From Boswellia sacra (taxonomy: Eukaryota > Streptophyta > Magnoliopsida > Sapindales > Burseraceae), in the NCBI GenBank assembly GCA_013180625.2, contig SNVD02013877.1, positions 1 to 64,000 on the forward strand: a stretch of DNA of 64,000 nucleotides, in the 5' to 3' direction. The notes beneath the pieces are model-generated. The model did not search any database. It saw only the letters and a list, made by a program, of their open reading frames with translations, and was not told the DNA's origin. Numbering within the stretch: the stretch's first letter is position 1; each line of letters opens with the position of its first letter. A program made the position numbers and the translations under genes. Shown in pieces: positions 34,560 to 45,345 of the stretch.

Positions 34560-35037
34560 AAATTCTTAACTATTTACGACGGTTCCCTATCAACCCACGA
34601 TAGTTGTGAAAAATTGTATAAAATTTTTCATGGCGGTTTTGTGACTTTTTACGGCTGTTTTTTGTTCGTCGTAAATATTTAAGGCGGTTTCCTAGTCGAC
34701 GTAAAAAAATCTTTCTAACTATTTACGGTAGTTTCTCGTCAATCCACGACAGTTGTGAAAAATTGTATAAAACTTTTAACGGCGGTTTTGTGACTTTTTA
34801 CGGCGATTTTTTGTTCATCGTAAATATCAACTTTTTACAGCGGACATGAAACCGCTGTAAAAAGGTGTGGTGATTGTCGATCTTGTTTCGTTACTTGTTT
34901 TTGGGTCGAACAACTAACTGCCGCAAAAGCTTTTACTATGGTTGTTTTTACGGCGGTTGCAAACCGACACATAACCACCGCAAATGACTATTTACGGCGG
35001 TTTTGAACCGTCGTAAATAGTCCTCTTTGTTGTAGTG
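34560..35037. repeat. CACTA subterminal inverted motif array
   Basis: TTTACGGCGGTTTT and its complement recur many times. A direct pair of about 90-100 bp units (starting near 34565 and 34722) both contain GTTGTGAAAAATTGTATAAA. At 34987-35020 ACTATTTACGGCGG and CCGTCGTAAATAGT form a hairpin with a 7-base loop. Such arrays bind CACTA transposase. Confidence 0.75.
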
Positions 35038-35182
35038 TTTTCTCATTTTAGGATATCTCCCATTCGGGAAAAGAACTCTTCACCCTCTAGAAAGAGAAAC
35101 TCTCTCCCCTCTTATGACGGTTGGTGCTGTGGTTTTCAGTGTCGGAAATACATAGTCATTGAATTTGTCTCCAACAGTCTAG

Positions 35183-35918
35183 TTTTCTTTTTTCCTCCCT
35201 TTTAATTATGTTTGTTGTGTGTATTTTTTTAATATGAATTAAGTTCTGTCTTCTAGGGTTAAGATGTAGCCAAATTATGATACTCTAGTTAATTGAATTC
35301 AATATATTAGTTATTTATTCCATGTTTGCTGAGCAATTTAATTATATGCTTAATGTTGTGAAAGCTTGATCAATTTTTGCATGATTTGAGATATGAATTG
35401 AGACTGAGAAGTGATATTCATATTAGTCCTTCATTATTTTGCCATAAATCAACATGAGATAGAGATATGAATGTAATTTGCGCAATCTTAATGATTTCTT
35501 GCGCTTAATGGGTATTAATAGTGAGTTAGATGAGATAAAGATGTGATTCTAATATATTAATATACATTGTTATTACTTGAGAAAGAATAACAATTACATC
35601 AATGAAATCGATTGACAACAATTAGGAATAAGGCTAATATTATAGTAATTAATAACTAGAGTGGATTAATTTTGGTGAAATCGGTACCCTAGATCGTTGC
35701 GTCATTGTATTCTCTTTTTAGTTTCGTGATTGTTTTTTGCTAGTGTTAATTTTCTATTTAATCTCCCTACAAATCAAATCTCAATTTTGATTCTTTTTAT
35801 TTTCAATAAGAGTTAATAAAATTTTGGTAATTAGTAACGACAATCCTTGTGGGAACGATATCTGTACTTTCACTTTACTACTTGTAACGATTCTATATAT
35901 TTGCATTTTTTTGCAACA
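35183..35918 (+). repeat. Ty3 (Tat/Athila-type) LTR fragment related to the LTR at 60465
   Basis: Colinear with 60985-61737: shared blocks include AGGGTTAAGATGTAGCCAA versus AGGGTTTGGTTGTAGCCAA, ACATGAGATAGA, GATTTCTTG, GGGAACGATA, and a GCAACA end matching ATAACA. No primer site or gag follows, so it is a solo LTR or remnant. Its 5' third is missing where the CACTA segment ends. Confidence 0.75.
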
Positions 35919-37221
35919 ACTACGAATTAAACAATACCTGGAATAGACAACGTTGCCTAACTTAATACACTTGGACTTGTTGAGACCATAAAGGGTTTTT
36001 GGCGGTGTGTCTTATTGCAACATTAAGTCATCGACAGTGTCGATATTGGCGGTGTTGGTTTTGTTCCTCCCAAATCTTGAATTACATTTAAATTACATAA
36101 GAAAAAAGCAAAGCATCTTCGTTTGAGTGGCATACTTTTTTCGATTATATAGATTTTGGGATGATGGAGCCTAGAGAAAAAGAACCGTCTTAGAGAAGAG
36201 GATTAGATATGCAAAGAGTGATAATTTGTTTTAGAAAAATTAAATTTTAACATATATAATAAGGATAATTTTGATATTATTTAAATATATTTGTAGTTTA
36301 TAGTTTATAATTATTTTTTAATTGAAGAGGGTTTAAAAAGGGATTATAAAGGGCTCCAATAACAAAGTTCTTATACTAAATATTTCTTAAAGCCCAGCCC
36401 CCACTCATCTATGTTAAAAACATCAGCCCCACACTGTGCCTTTTGAAAAGCGTTTCACAAAGTTTTATTTTTAATTAGAGACCAAATTCTATTAACATTT
36501 CCCTTCAGGCTCCAATTCGAAAAATTAAAATATTATCTAATATCTATCTTCAGCTCCTGCCTCTTCTATCCGTCACTTTCAGATTCAGTCTTACACTCCC
36601 AAGCATTTCAGTTTAAATAAAATATCATTATTGATCATTAGATGAATATAAATATTTATTTAAAACTATTGTTCCTTGATTTATTAGAGTTTTTTATTTA
36701 AATTCTTATTTTGATTATAAATTTATACAGTTTTAATCTAATACACTAAATTTAAGTTTATTTCTCAACTATTAATTAATTAGTTTATTGTTAAATATAG
36801 GATTTTATATATGATAATAAATAAGGGAAAAATCTTTATTTATCGTATTAGGTGATGTTGGAGTATATTTAAAATTTTTTATAGCATATGAAAACTTTAT
36901 CATTTGTAGGATTAATAGTGTTTTTTATGAATTCTAGGCACTAGGAATCTATTTGAATACATTTTAAGAGATTTGATGTACTATGTTATTTTGTTAAAAA
37001 TTAGATATAAATGTTTGAATGTCTTTTCTCTAATTTTTATGTTTTGGATTATCAGAATTTTTATTCAAAATGAATTGTTGGTATAAGAACCTAATTGCAC
37101 CCAAAATGATGAACAGTGCCGATTCTCGGATCTGTAAACAGCAATCATATTTTTGAATAGTTCCCCGTCTCCTAAAAAATTTTTGTAGCCCCACCTCAAT
37201 ACAATTTCTGGCTCCGTTCCT
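35919..37221. other. spacer with possible hAT-like end
   Basis: AT-rich, no gene. The last 50 bp (GGCTCCGTTCCTG preceded by AGCCCCACC) resemble the right end of a widespread plant hAT-like repeat whose ends read CAGTGGCGGAGCCA; a left partner was not found. F-box copy 4 begins directly after it. Confidence 0.4.
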
Positions 37222-37861
37222 GGTTTGCTGTCATGGCAATTAACCGTGAAACAAACAAACTAATTTTGTGGAGAAATGAAGACAAGAAGTGGACTGAGAT
37301 AGACACCACCGTTGCTAGTTTTGATGGTAGTGTTTATCATAATAAGAGATTCTATGCTGTAGGCTATACAGGTCGAACTATAGATGAGGATTCTAAAACT
37401 TTGAGCGTTAGAGAAGAAGCAAGTTTTCGCCTTTGGGTTACAGTCCTTGGTATAAATGTTTATGGATTTATTTTTGGTTGTTAAGTATGGCATAAATTTG
37501 AAAGTTTATAAGCTTGACGAAGAGAAACATGAGTGTTTCCAGTAATGGATGGCTTGAAGGACAGAGCTTTGTTTGTGGGTGATGATTGTTCATTTTCTCT
37601 TTCAACTAAATAGTTTCTAGGATGCAAGGGGAATTGTGTTTATTTTACCACTGATGGTTTCTTTAGTTATAATCGGGAAAGTCCTGGAATGAATGCATGG
37701 ATTTTTTATTTGATGAATGGCACTGCTGGGCCACTATCGGCTTTTTCAGGCTATTCTAAGATTTTCTGGCCACCACCGCCTTGGCTGGAGCAACATTGCA
37801 GCTTGATTGCTTCCATCTCCTCCTCATTCTCATCCTCATCATCGTCCTCACCATCGTTCTA
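37222..37861 (+). pseudogene. F-box/DUF295 copy 4, C-terminal fragment only
   Basis: Starts abruptly at FAVMAINRETNKLILW and runs through NEDKKWTEIDTTVASFDGSV, YHNKRFYAVGYTGRTI to a stop at 37484. Later pieces in other frames (KLDEEKHECF, LKDRALFVGDDCSFSLST, GCKGNCVYF, YSKIFWPPPPWLEQH) carry it to the C-terminal end of the family. F-box and first half of DUF295 are absent. Several frameshifts and a stop. Confidence 0.85.
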
Positions 37862-40153
37862 GTCATCATCCCTGAATGTAAGTTTTTCTAGTTGTTAAAT
37901 TTGCTGGTTGTTCATCTTTGAAATGGAGGCTGAACTTTATATGGATAATTGATTTTCCAAAGCTATTGCTTCACAACCAATTGTCATCATGCATAAGTGC
38001 TGGAGAAGGCGACACCATCATTAAACAGTAGGGAATAACGTTAGTCAACTTCCATTAAGAGATTAAAAAAAAAAACAAAAGAAAAGTAAAATTGTAGTTA
38101 AAAGACACTTCATTCACGCAGAATTTAAATAAAATTTAGAAAAATAAAAAGAAGTTAATTAATTTCATAGTGTAGTTATTTTTTCATCATGCAGGTTGCT
38201 TTGTCATATTGTAGAGTTTATGTTGTATGCATATTATAAGTCTAGCATTAGTTATAGTCAATTAACCTGTCAACCTTTTCTTTTGAAATACTCTTTTCTT
38301 GTGATAAATACGATGAAACAGACATTTTTATATGTTCAATCAACAACTTTAATTGTGTGGAAAAAATCTCACCATCTGCAGTGTATTTGTACCAAAATAT
38401 TCTTGTAGTGTTAGAGTTCAATACTTCTACTCAAAATTAAAAGATGCTCTTTACAATTTTCACCATGATTTGTAATGCGCATGCATGGATGAAAATATTG
38501 TTGATCTTCTGACTCGGAATAGGGATGAACTTGATTCTGATATAACTTTTGCTCAAAAGAGAGAATCTATTATCTCTTCTTGGTAATGATTTTTTCGACT
38601 TGATATCATGAGGAGTGGATCTTAGGCAATGAATACTACAAAGTGCGCTAAAAAAAAAAGATTATATTTGAATTTGGCTCTAAGTTTTAAATAATTATGT
38701 TATGAAATTTAAATAAAATAGGTTAGGCCTACCCTCTCCATCAAATAGATCTATCCCTATTTATTATGTCTCTTTGTTTAAGTGTAGGGTTTTATAATTA
38801 TAAGATTTTTACATAAAATCAAGGTTCTCATAACCAAGTTTTCCACTAGGTAAATCTCAATTTAATCTCAATGTGAGAAAATATTAGCTTGGTCTGTGAG
38901 AAATATTAGCTTTTGGTCTGTAAAAAATTCATTGATCTGCCTCTGAACCTGATGATAGCAGGGTTGGCTGCTTAATGAACCTTTTCTTTGTAATCACGTA
39001 TAACGAATTCAACGCAAAATGTGATGTAATAGCTATCTACAACTTTTTGTTGCAGATGTCGGCACAAATTTAATGTAAAGTTTGCTTAGTTTGCACAATT
39101 TGCCAGTTCAGATAGTCGGAGATGGTAAATATTTTGAACATATTTGTAGTTGTTTTTGTTTTAAATTCTTAGCATCTATGTAGACCATGTAGGGACGTTA
39201 ATATAATCATGTTTTACGAAGTTGACGACATATACATAATTCTAACACAAATTTACAGTGAATTAAAACATAATGCGCGCGTGCACACACACACACATAT
39301 ATATGTATATAATTTGTGAACACTAATAAGTACATAAGTAACTTACATCAATATTTTAGCTTTTTCCTACTGAAAATACCTTTAAAGTTTCCGAGAGATA
39401 ACAAAGGTATGTATGCTAACAGTGTACACAGTTTATCTATCCTTGCTCGCTTAAATATTTTAATTACCATGAGAGGTGCTTTTACACACGGTCACTTGTA
39501 ATATTTAACCAAATATCGAGTCAAATAACCAATTTGACTAAAAAAAGCTTATGGTAATCCTATAGTCAATTCTTTTCATCAACTGAGAAATGAACGTTCA
39601 TTAGTTTACAAAATAACGTGTGAACAATTTCAATGCTGATTTTTACGCTTTCGTTTCATCTAATATTCTATCTCGTTGCTTTTATGGTCCCTCCTCCGAG
39701 ACCTCGGCCCAAAGTTCTTGGGATCATCGTTATATGCAATTAGTTTAGTTTAGGTCGTTTTCCAACGTAGTTTGAAAAAATGATTAGTAAGTGTTACTTA
39801 ATTGAGCCTATTTTGATAATTTTAATAAGGCTTATTTTTTATGATTAGATTTCCCAATCTTCTTCAAATTTGTTAAAATCCCAAAAGGTCATATAAAAAA
39901 TTTAACAAATTTCACAAATGATTTGTGAGAATTCAACAAATCAACCACCAGAAAGAGAAGGATAACATTATTCATCCCATTCTATATCCTAAATGACATG
40001 AAAATTTTAGGATCCATAGCATCATTCAAAACATGTTATATACATACATACATACTCAAACATAATGTACAAAAAGTTCATTTCATCAAACTTCTGAGTC
40101 ATACACTCATACTCAAACTTTTCATCTTCCTCTCATTCTCCTAGATTTGTTTC
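37862..40153. other. spacer; right part is a duplicated F-box upstream unit
   Basis: 37862-38930 holds no recognisable gene. 38940-40153 matches 40821-42189 in order: AGCAGGGTTGG, a TTTTACGAA block, AATTTACAGTGAATTAA, CACTTCAACT-like, TTTCATCTAATATTCTAT, and AAAGGTCATA. It includes a CA/TA simple repeat at 39273-39310. This is one copy of a tandem duplication carrying promoter plus gene. Confidence 0.65.
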
Positions 40154-40802
40154 TTGGGTTGGTCTAGTTTCCCAGGAGACCTACTTGCCATCAAAGTAAA
40201 AGGTCTCCAGCTCCATTCACTAGAAGACCTCCATCGTTTCCGTGCAGTTTGTTTGTCATTACGGTCCTCATGCTCTGCTCCTTTTTCTCCAAAAATTCTA
40301 ATTTCACACTGCGATTTCACTCTTGATTCATTCTTGGAGTAATCGTCAACCTTTGACGAAGAAGGTGTCGCTCTCCTGCTCACGGAGGCTACTATTTACG
40401 CCATCGAGCCCCTTCGAAAAATCTCCAATCCACTTGATACTACCCAAACATGGCTTGAGATGGACATGAGCCTTCCTATTCTTTTTCCTAAAATTGTTGT
40501 TTCTCCTTCATGTGATGAGGGGTTTGCGACTACGGCGACACGTCTTGAAACTAAGAAACTCTTTGTTTGGAGAAATGAAGACAAGAAGTGGACTAGCATC
40601 GACACAGACGGGGGTAATTTTGCATACTGTTTATCATAATAAAAAATTCTATGCCGTGAGCGCTGCAGGTCTCACTATAGCTGTGGATGCTGAATCTCTG
40701 AACGTTACCGAAGTCGTGGACGCGCCTAAATTGTCCTCTCCTGGGACTGAACTGTACTACTTGGTAATTAAGGTCGTTTATGGATTTGTTTTTGGTTGTT
40801 AA
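40154..40802 (+). pseudogene. F-box/DUF295 copy 5, no ATG, internal deletion
   Basis: F-box present (LGWSSFPGDLLAIKVKGLQL, then EDLHRFRAVCLSLRSS) but the initiator ATG is lost and a TAA follows at 40340. It resumes with TEATIYAIEPLRKISNP and jumps from TWLE straight to MDMSLPILFPKIVVSP, so about 60 codons of DUF295 are deleted. The frame 40494-40802 reads LFVWRNEDKKW-like sequence in shifted frames then YHNKKFYAVSAAGLTIAVD. It stops where the paralog continues. Confidence 0.85.
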
Positions 40803-42189
40803 CAGTGGCATAGAGTTGATCATAACAGGGTTGGGTGCGTGATGAGTATCAGGACTTTAACATCTAATTATATGTTAAATAGAGGTTTGACGGTTAGTTG
40901 CAGATCTCAGTACAAATTAATTAGCGTAAATTAATATTAGTACTAGTTTCCATGCTTGCCAGTTTGATCGGGTCAACAGATGGTGTATATTTTGAGCATG
41001 CACATGTTCATAATTTATATTTTTTATTTTTGAGAAAAACTTCTTAGCAGCTATGTGGGTGGATCATGAAGTGATGTTAACGTAATGATGTTTTACGAAA
41101 TTTTGACAACATATACATAACAATAACGTTTAGCTAAATTTCTTATAATTTTATAAAATATAATATTAATTTACCCAGATAATGTACATAAATTTACAGT
41201 GAATTAAGAGAACATTAATAACTACATAATAATGCACATATAGGTTGACATTAAAGGGAGAAACCACCAAATAGAGGTTTTTTCTATACTTGCAGGCAGA
41301 TTAGATATTTAATTAACATAAGACAAGGATTTAATTAATTCGGTCACTTATCATCTTTAGCCAAATAATGAGTCAATTTTAATAACCACTTCAACTAAAA
41401 AGTTTGTGGCAATCCTCTATTCGATTTTTTTCATAATTGAAAAATAAACGTTCATTACAAAATAACATGTCGACAATCTCAATGCTGATTTTTACTCTTT
41501 TGTTTCATCTAATATTCTATATTCTATGTCGTTGGTTCTTATGTTCCTTGCAGGCCTCTAGCCCAAGGCACTTGGCATCATCGTCATATGTTACTCGTTT
41601 AGCGTAGGTTCTTTTCCAAATTAGTAAAATAGTTATCAATTAAGTGTTACTTAATTGGGCCAATCATATTTTTAATTCAAGACCTGTTTTTCGATTAAGT
41701 CTTCCTTTGAATATTAACCCAAAAAAAAGAGTAGATTTCTCAAATATTCTTCATCAAATTTGTTAAAATCCCAAAAGGTCATACAAAATATCTTTAAAAC
41801 TTTACAAATAATTGCATGAAAATTCAACTAGTTAACCGTCTGGAATATGTAGATTTATCTTTCTTCTAACTAATAAATTGATGAATAACACTATTAATCA
41901 TTACTCTCTTGTTATATCCTAAATTTGCATATAAAATATGTATAATTAATTAATGGCTGACAAATGGATATTTTGATGATTTAATAAATGATATGGTAAC
42001 ATTAAATTAATATTGCAGTTTCCCATGCAAGGTTTAAATATAAATTTCTGAAATGTATAACATTACTTAAAATTGAATTATATATACACACCTTCTCAAA
42101 TATAATATGGAGTTCATTTCGTCTTCTGTCATCCACAACTTCTCTTATTCCTCTCTTATTCTCCTAGCTTTGTTTCTTGGCTAACAACA
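40803..42189 (+). other. upstream region of the intact F-box gene (duplicated unit)
   Basis: No gene. It is the second copy of the tandem unit described at 38940-40153 and is better preserved near the gene. The last 130 bp contain the probable TATA box and a pyrimidine-rich leader. Confidence 0.65.
42079..42086 (+). promoter_or_regulatory. probable TATA box of the intact F-box gene
   Basis: TATATATA 104 bp before the ATG. The same AATTGAATTATATATA context is kept upstream of copy 3 (about 26035) at the same distance, which supports it being a promoter element rather than chance. Confidence 0.6.
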
Positions 42190-43377
42190 ATGAACATCAA
42201 CACACCTAACTGGTCTAGTCTCCCAGGAGACATGATTGCCAACATCGCTAAACGTCTCCAGCTCCATTCACTAGATGACATCCGTCGTTTTCGTGCAGTT
42301 TGTCATTCATTCCGATCCTCATCCTCCGTTGCCTTACCTCCAAAAACTCTACTTCCACCACCAACTTTCATTATCGATAACTTCTCAGAGGACTCATCAA
42401 CCCCTGCCGATGGTGGGAGATATTTCCTGCTCACCGAGGCTACTGTTTATGCCATCGAGACCCTCGAAAAAATCTCGAATCCTCATGATACGACCCAAAC
42501 ATGGCTTGTTCAAATCCAAGAGTCAAACAATGGCAAATTCCGAATTGAGGATCCGCTAACTGGCTTTCTTTATGAAAACTCAACCAATATTGAGTTACCA
42601 AAGTCTTTAAACTTGCTGGATTACCGGGTGAAGGAAATAACTAAAGCATACCGACTCGAATTAGCTACTAGTTACAAAAAAAAATTTGAAAAAGGAGTGC
42701 GCCGTGATGAGATTGACGACGTGGGCGTTCCTTATCTTCTTCCCAAAATTATTGTCTCTCGGTCATGTGATGATGGATTTGCGATCATGGCAACACATAA
42801 TGAAAAAAAGGAACTAGTTGTGTGGAGAAATGAAGACGAGAAATGGACTAACATAGACACAACTATGGATGATTTTGCAGATATTGTTTATCATAATAAG
42901 AAATTCTATGTTGTGTGCTTTTCAGGTCTCACTATAGCTGTAGATCCTAAATCTTTGAGCATTACTGAAATTGCAGAACGGCATCAAGATTTGTCCACTG
43001 GGTTGTACCACTTGGTTGAGTCGTTAATGGATTTGTTTTTGGTTGTTGACGTTGGAAATGGCAGAGATTTGGATATTTATAGGCTGGACGAAGAGAAACA
43101 TGAGTGGGTACGGGTGAAAGACGAATTGGAGGATAGAGCATTGTTTGTGGGTGATTATTGTACATTCTCTCTTTCAACCAAAGAGTTTTTAGGGTGTAAA
43201 GGAAATTGTGTTTATTTCGTTGGTGGTTTCATTAGATATAATAATGTTGACCCTTTATTGTATGCTTTATTTTATGACTTGAAGGAGCGTACTAATTTTG
43301 AGTCGCTGACTACTCTGCCAAGTTATTCTAAGATTTTCTGGCCTCCTCCGACTTGGATCAAGAAGCATGATAGCTGA
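42190..43377 (+). CDS. F-box/DUF295 protein, SKIP23/KIB-like (intact, copy 6)
   Basis: The only uninterrupted member of the cluster, 395 codons without introns, within the family's usual size. F-box at about residues 7-45 (PNWSSLPGDMIANIAKRL, RRFRAVCHSFRSS) for SKP1 binding; DUF295 from about residue 75 (FLLTEATVYAIETLEKIS, LLDYRVKEITKAYRLELAT, ELVVWRNEDEKWTNIDTT, YHNKKFYVVCFSGLTIAVD, VYFVGGFIRYNN, YSKIFWPPPTWIKKH). Such proteins act as substrate receptors of SCF ubiquitin ligases; the substrate cannot be told. No signal peptide or membrane segment. ATG chosen because the F-box follows at the same distance as in copies 1 and 3. A conserved TATA box lies 104 bp upstream. Expression is not shown, but the frame is clean. 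Confidence 0.93.
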   Translation: MNINTPNWSSLPGDMIANIAKRLQLHSLDDIRRFRAVCHSFRSSSSVALPPKTLLPPPTFIIDNFSEDSSTPADGGRYFLLTEATVYAIETLEKISNPHDTTQTWLVQIQESNNGKFRIEDPLTGFLYENSTNIELPKSLNLLDYRVKEITKAYRLELATSYKKKFEKGVRRDEIDDVGVPYLLPKIIVSRSCDDGFAIMATHNEKKELVVWRNEDEKWTNIDTTMDDFADIVYHNKKFYVVCFSGLTIAVDPKSLSITEIAERHQDLSTGLYHLVESLMDLFLVVDVGNGRDLDIYRLDEEKHEWVRVKDELEDRALFVGDYCTFSLSTKEFLGCKGNCVYFVGGFIRYNNVDPLLYALFYDLKERTNFESLTTLPSYSKIFWPPPTWIKKHDS

Positions 43378-44627
43378 GCTAGCTCCTCTCTCCCCTTCAT
43401 CTCATCACTGATCATCGCCCCACGCAAGTGTTTCTAGTTCTTTAAATTTCAACTAACTTTCTTAGAGACATTGAGTCACTTAGATTTTATTGGTAAGTAA
43501 TTGTCAGAATTTAATGTTTTCTTCTTTTTTTCCCTTCTATTTTATGGGCATGATTTCTTTTAAAGCATCGTAATGTTATTAGTTGTTTCAATTTTTTCGG
43601 AAGAAGAAAAAATACAACTATCAATATAGATTTGAAAAGATGGTGTGAGGTGATAAGAGATCCTTTATTTATGGATTTGAGTTTCCTTTTCAGTGTCTTA
43701 AGTGATTATTATCCAACTTGGCATTTTAAGACTTCATATGTGCTATGAACTAGCCAGCCAGTCTTCTTGCAATGCTGGCTCAATTTTATAAATACCAGAA
43801 AATAGATGTCTTTTATTTAAAAAAAAAAGTGATGTTCAATCTGAAATATTCCGTGCATCGACAACTAATTATAAACAAAACTATATCTAAATTTTCTTTA
43901 TCAAGTTACAAATAATGAACGCATGGAATACATCCTTGATTTAAAAAAAAAAAAAATCCATAAATGGGGTTGCTTGCAATTGTACTATTCAGTTGCAGGA
44001 TTTTATCAAAGAGATGACCCCTTAAATATTTTACAATTTATAATCTTTTTTATAAATTTGAGGGTATAAGAGAATTTATTACATATATACCAAAGAGAGG
44101 TATATCTACATGCAAAGATAATTAGCTTTAACTCTCCAAATAACCCTATACAATCAGTCAAATACACAATGTTGATATTTTATAATTATTCAACAATTAC
44201 ATATTCATAATTGTCTTTGACGAATAGTTCATATTTTGGAAATATGTCATAATTACGTTGTTGTCAATACTGTAAAAAATATATGTATTTATGATCTAAA
44301 AAATTAGCATATTCACGAGTAACTAGCTTGTAAAAATAATTAAATATAGTTGTTATTTGATTGAGACGACCACAATTCTAATATTTAAGTACCATTTTTA
44401 GATAAAGCTTATAAAATATTAAAAAAATTGTAAACTTTGAAATCTCCTTGAAGTTTATCAAATTACATTGCCAAAAAAATAGTAGAATAAATATGGGTGT
44501 ATTTAACATCACTCTTATGGTCATTATCGTAGTATTCCTTCTTCCACATATCATCATAATTTTCATTTGAGCATCCTTAACCTATCATCTTCATTTTCAT
44601 TCTCCTAGCTTTGTTTCTTGGACACCC
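43378..44627. other. spacer between F-box copies 6 and 7
   Basis: AT-rich, no gene. The final 60 bp (TCATTCTCCTAGCTTTGTTT shortened) match the leader of copy 6, so copy 7 shares its proximal promoter. Confidence 0.55.
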
Positions 44628-44883
44628 ATGAGCAGAACTAGACCTAGCTGGTCCATTCTCCCGGAAGATGTACTTTCTAACGTCGCAAAACTCCTCCTGC
44701 TTCATTCACTTGATGGCATCCTTTGTTTTTGAGCAGTTTGTCACTCGTTTCGGTTCTCATCCTCTGTTGCTTGCCCACCAAAAGCTCTCAATGTTCCACA
44801 CTCATCTTTCAGCATCAATTCCTTCTCCGGGAGCTCATCGATAACAGGCGAAGGCAGCAATCTCCTGCTCACCGAGTCTACTG
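44628..44883 (+). pseudogene. F-box/DUF295 copy 7, F-box part (split by copia element)
   Basis: ATG at 44628 then PSWSILPEDVLSNVAKLLLL, HSLDGILCF, a TGA where the paralog has the first Arg-rich codons of RRFRAVCHSF, then AVCHSF and PPKALNVPHSSFSINSF, and FSGSSSITGEGSNLLLTEST. The frame then meets the copia insertion inside the codons for TVY. The rest is at 50075. The TGA would truncate the product even without the insertion. Confidence 0.88.
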
Positions 44884-45332
44884 TGTGAGTGGGTGAAGGC
44901 ATTTTGCCTTTCACCCAATCCCACATCGGTGGGAAACCAAATCCAAGGGGGAGGCTAAGGCTATATAATAAAGCCTTCCTCCTCCCCTTAAAAATTGTAC
45001 CAAGCTTATGTATTAAGCTTTTCTCTTCTTCCTCCCTTGTAATCTCCTCCATTTTAATTGTGAGAGAGATTGTAATATTTTTCTTCATAGTGAAATATTT
45101 TCGGTCTTGTCCCGTGGAGGTTTCCCTCAAATTGAGGGTTTTTACCACGTTAAATATTTGTGTCTTTATTTCTTGATTGCCTTTAATTTATTTATTTACT
45201 GTGGAAGGCTGAGCCGCCCAAGTTGCCTATTTTATTGTGGAGGGCAGTGCCACCCAAATTGTTATTTCTAACATAACAATTTGTTTCTTGTCTTTTATTT
45301 GAGCTGCGGTGGGAGTGTTCAATCTCCTAACA
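44884..45332 (+). repeat. 5' LTR of the Tork-type element
   Basis: TGTGAGTGGG to CTCCTAACA. Contains TATATAATA at 44962-44970 flanked by complementary GGGGGAGG/CCTCCTCC and AAGGCT/AGCCTT arms, so the promoter lies in the loop of a potential hairpin. Also hairpins AAGGCA/TGCCTT and CCCAC/GTGGG. Confidence 0.96.
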
Positions 45333-45333
45333 G

Positions 45334-45345
45334 TGGTATCAGAGC
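45334..45345 (+). other. primer binding site (initiator tRNA-Met) of the Tork-type element
   Basis: TGGTATCAGAGC, the standard 12-base match used by copia elements, one base downstream of the LTR. Confidence 0.95.

Larger units (their letters stand above)
29470..35037. mobile_element. CACTA-bounded segment carrying host exon pieces
   Basis: Left terminus CACTACAAGAAAAATG, right terminus (reverse complement) CACTACAACAAAGAGG, the ends of plant CACTA (En/Spm) transposons. Both ends carry repeated subterminal motifs: TTGACGG and GCCACC on the left, TTTACGGCGGTTTT and its complement on the right. No transposase frame is present. The interior has two exons of a tRNA 2-thiouridylase gene, a 30-bp tandem repeat and a small foldback. 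The 3-bp flanks (CCC left, TTT right) do not match, so it may be a composite of two elements or have lost one flank. Confidence 0.6.

Noticed and set aside
26143..37861. Copies 3 and 4 as one F-box gene split by a 10-kb insertion
   Set aside because: Both contain the same block (FAVMA/FAIMA to WRNED), so the halves overlap and must come from two copies.
38487..38587. Short open stretch starting MDENIVDLLTRNRDELD
   Set aside because: About 33 codons, no recognised family, no flanking exons or promoter; too little to call a gene.
44741..45148. Frames within the copia LTR on both strands
   Set aside because: Repeated at the other LTR (49431-49873); they overlap the LTR promoter and have no domain.
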